Origin: Candidatus Phascolarctobacterium caballi
GTDB taxonomy: Bacteria > Bacillota > Negativicutes > Acidaminococcales > Acidaminococcaceae
Length of the DNA: 8,342 nt
Assembly: GCA_018065225.1 (NCBI GenBank)
Contig: JAGHTS010000218.1
Span: 1-8,342 of the forward strand
Reading direction: 5' to 3'
The translations under genes and the position numbers were made by a program. Positions 6,932-8,342 of this stretch are shown in pieces. Position 1 is the stretch's first letter. Each line of letters starts with the position of its first letter. The notes beneath the pieces are model-generated. The model was not told the origin of the DNA. It made no database searches and was given only the letters and a program-made list of their open reading frames with translations.

Positions 6932-7861
6932 TTATTTCAGCAAATCTCCAACCCTAACTCCATGTCCGTTAACAAAATCTTTGACCGCCATGCTTTTTTT
7001 ACCTTCCGGCTGAACTTCCAAAATTTTTAAAGCACCAGTGCCACAAGCCACAACAAGCCCTTGCTTGTCTGCAGCAATTACTTTGCCGGCTTCACCCTCT
7101 CCGTCAACAACCATGCTACGCCAAATTTTTAATTTTTTCCCGTTTGATAAATGCGTATATGCCCCCGGTACAGGATTAAATGCCCGAATTTTATTATGTA
7201 TAACATTGGCACTTAAACCCCAGTCAATAACTTCCATTTCCCTCTTCAACAAATGTGTATATGTTGCTTCATTCTCATTTTGTACTTGTGTTTTTGCCAT
7301 GCCATTGGTCAATTCATCTAATACCTGCAACATTGCCCGCGCCCCAACCTCTGCAAGGGCGTCAAACAATTCCCCTGCAGTCATGTTTTCAGAAACTGCC
7401 ACTGCCTTTTTGCAAAGCATGGCACCGGTATCCATTCCCTTATCCATTTGCATAATAGTGACACCGCTTTCCGTTTCCCCGTTTAACAAAGCATATTGCA
7501 CAGGTGCCGCTCCCCGATACTTTGGTAAAAGTGACCCGTGTACATTTATACAACCATATTTTGGCAAGTTCAATATTTCTTCATTAAGTATTTGCCCATA
7601 CGCCGCCACTACAATCACATCCGGCTGCAATTTGCGTAATAAAACTAAAAAATCAGCACTTTTAACCTTTTCCGGCTGATAAACTTCTAATCCATTCATT
7701 AAACAATATTGTTTAACGGGACTATCTTCCACTTTATTACCACGCCCACGTACTCTGTCCGGCTGGGTCACTACTCCAATAATCGTATGTTTTTTGCTTT
7801 CAAACAATGACTCCAAAATTTTTACTGCAAAATTTGGAGTCCCCATAAAAACAATCCGCAT
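6932..7861 (-). CDS. fmt: methionyl-tRNA formyltransferase
   Basis: This cytoplasmic enzyme formylates Met-tRNAfMet using 10-formyltetrahydrofolate, producing the initiator tRNA used in bacterial translation. It has 309 residues, the normal length. The N-terminal Rossmann-like transferase domain (1 to about 190) begins MRIVFMGTPNFAV. It contains the tRNA-contacting basic loop QPDRVRGRGNKVEDSPVK (33-50) and the active site INVHGSLLPKYRGAAPVQ (105-122), with N106 and H108, completed by D144 in MDKGMDTG (139-146). The C-terminal beta-barrel tRNA-binding domain starts around 205, with WGLSANVIHNKIRAFNPVPGA-type residues at 214-234. The start lies one nt after the def stop. No good Shine-Dalgarno is seen at normal distance (GGGAG is about 16 nt away), so reinitiation by ribosomes finishing def is likely. 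Def removes from finished proteins the formyl group this enzyme supplies, which explains the pairing. Confidence 0.97.
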   Translation of the reverse strand: MRIVFMGTPNFAVKILESLFESKKHTIIGVVTQPDRVRGRGNKVEDSPVKQYCLMNGLEVYQPEKVKSADFLVLLRKLQPDVIVVAAYGQILNEEILNLPKYGCINVHGSLLPKYRGAAPVQYALLNGETESGVTIMQMDKGMDTGAMLCKKAVAVSENMTAGELFDALAEVGARAMLQVLDELTNGMAKTQVQNENEATYTHLLKREMEVIDWGLSANVIHNKIRAFNPVPGAYTHLSNGKKLKIWRSMVVDGEGEAGKVIAADKQGLVVACGTGALKILEVQPEGKKSMAVKDFVNGHGVRVGDLLK

Positions 7862-7862
7862 A

Positions 7863-8333
7863 TTATTCGTCTTTCATCTCCCGCGGTTCAATAGTTTGTG
7901 CTTTATCAATAAACAAAATGCCATCTAAATGGTCTATTTCATGTTGAATCGCCCGTGCCAAAAGTTCTGTTGCTGTCAACTTTACCAATTCACCCTGTCT
8001 GTTGGTAAACTCACATTCCACTGTTGCCGACCGTTCCACAGTCCCATTATAGTCGGGTACAGACAAACAACCCTCCATATCAACAACACTGCCTTCCCGT
8101 TTGGTGATTACAGGGTTAATCATTTCAAGCAAAACCCCATCGCCAACATCTATGACTACCATCCGTTTTGATTCCCCAATTTGCGGTGCCGCCAAACCGA
8201 CACCGTCTGCCGCATACATAGTTTCTGCCATATTGGTTAACAATCGGGTAATCCTTTTATCTATTTTTTTTACCGGTTCTGCCACTTTACGCAAAACCGG
8301 ATTGCCTGCATGCATAATTTTTAAAATTGCCAT
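7863..8333 (-). CDS. def: peptide deformylase (short type)
   Basis: A metalloenzyme (Fe2+ in most bacteria) that removes the N-formyl group from nascent proteins at the ribosome exit. It has 156 residues, the usual size for the short Clostridia/Negativicutes form; there is no long type-2 insertion. All three family motifs are intact: GVGLAAPQIG (44-53), EGCLSVP (87-93) and QHEIDHLDG (130-138). The metal ligands are C89, H131 and H135, with E132 as catalytic base. The ATG at 8333 is supported by GGAG five nt upstream, right at the window edge. It is the first gene visible in the run, and in many relatives priA lies immediately upstream, beyond the edge. The last residues are charged and non-conserved. 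Confidence 0.97.
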   Translation of the reverse strand: MAILKIMHAGNPVLRKVAEPVKKIDKRITRLLTNMAETMYAADGVGLAAPQIGESKRMVVIDVGDGVLLEMINPVITKREGSVVDMEGCLSVPDYNGTVERSATVECEFTNRQGELVKLTATELLARAIQHEIDHLDGILFIDKAQTIEPREMKDE

Positions 8334-8342
8334 AACTACTCC

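Noticed and set aside
7038..7679. 213-codon open frame on the plus strand inside fmt
   Set aside because: It is antisense to an fmt gene with every catalytic motif intact, its translation resembles no family, and it has no Shine-Dalgarno. Long antisense frames are expected from the codon use here.
1..8342. CRISPR arrays, insertion sequences, tRNA genes, riboswitches, terminators
   Set aside because: No direct-repeat array, terminal inverted repeats, tRNA-like fold or hairpin followed by a T-run was seen; coding sequence fills the window and the largest gap is 30 nt.

Overview
The window is one block of a bacterial chromosome, and every gene in it lies on the minus strand. Reading in the direction of transcription (from 8342 down to 1) the order is def, fmt, a DUF116 gene, rsmB, rlmN, a PP2C phosphatase (prpC/stp), a PASTA-domain Ser/Thr kinase (prkC/stkP), rpe, and the first two thirds of a WecA/TagO-type sugar-1-phosphate transferase cut by the left edge. 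By eye the sequence is about 38-40% GC. Shine-Dalgarno sites are mostly strong (AAGGAGG-like). The order def-fmt-DUF116-rsmB-rlmN-prpC-prkC is the conserved translation/serine-threonine-signalling cluster of Bacillota. The DUF116 gene between fmt and rsmB points to Clostridia or Negativicutes rather than Bacilli. I cannot place it more precisely.

Layout: 8333-7863 def and 7861-6932 fmt, the enzymes that remove and add the N-formyl group; 6904-6344 a cysteine-rich protein of unknown function; 6351-5065 rsmB (16S rRNA m5C967 methylation) and 5068-4007 rlmN (23S A2503 and tRNA A37 C2-methylation); 4010-3267 prpC and 3283-1394 prkC, an antagonistic phosphatase/kinase pair; 1382-738 rpe (pentose phosphate pathway); 707-1 the transferase that starts a lipid-linked glycan on undecaprenyl phosphate. 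Junctions are tight: 1-nt gap, 27-nt gap, 8-nt overlap, 4-nt overlap (ATGA), 4-nt overlap (ATGA), 17-nt overlap, 11-nt gap, 30-nt gap. No terminator hairpin or convincing promoter is visible in any gap, so the whole window reads as one polycistronic unit whose promoter lies beyond the right edge. There is no intergenic stretch longer than 30 nt.

The genes are intact and mostly housekeeping. I see no mobile element, CRISPR array, RNA gene or defence cassette, and no convincing new multi-gene system. Points worth a second look: the kinase has HCD instead of HRD in its catalytic loop together with an activation loop nearly empty of threonine; rsgA, which usually sits between prkC and rpe, is absent and a cell-envelope glycosyltransferase gene follows rpe; the DUF116 protein carries nine cysteines and is unexplained; and the tetranucleotide GATC is strongly depleted across the window (2 copies by hand count, against at least 23 of the same-composition palindrome GTAC), which shows in the choice of Asp codons.
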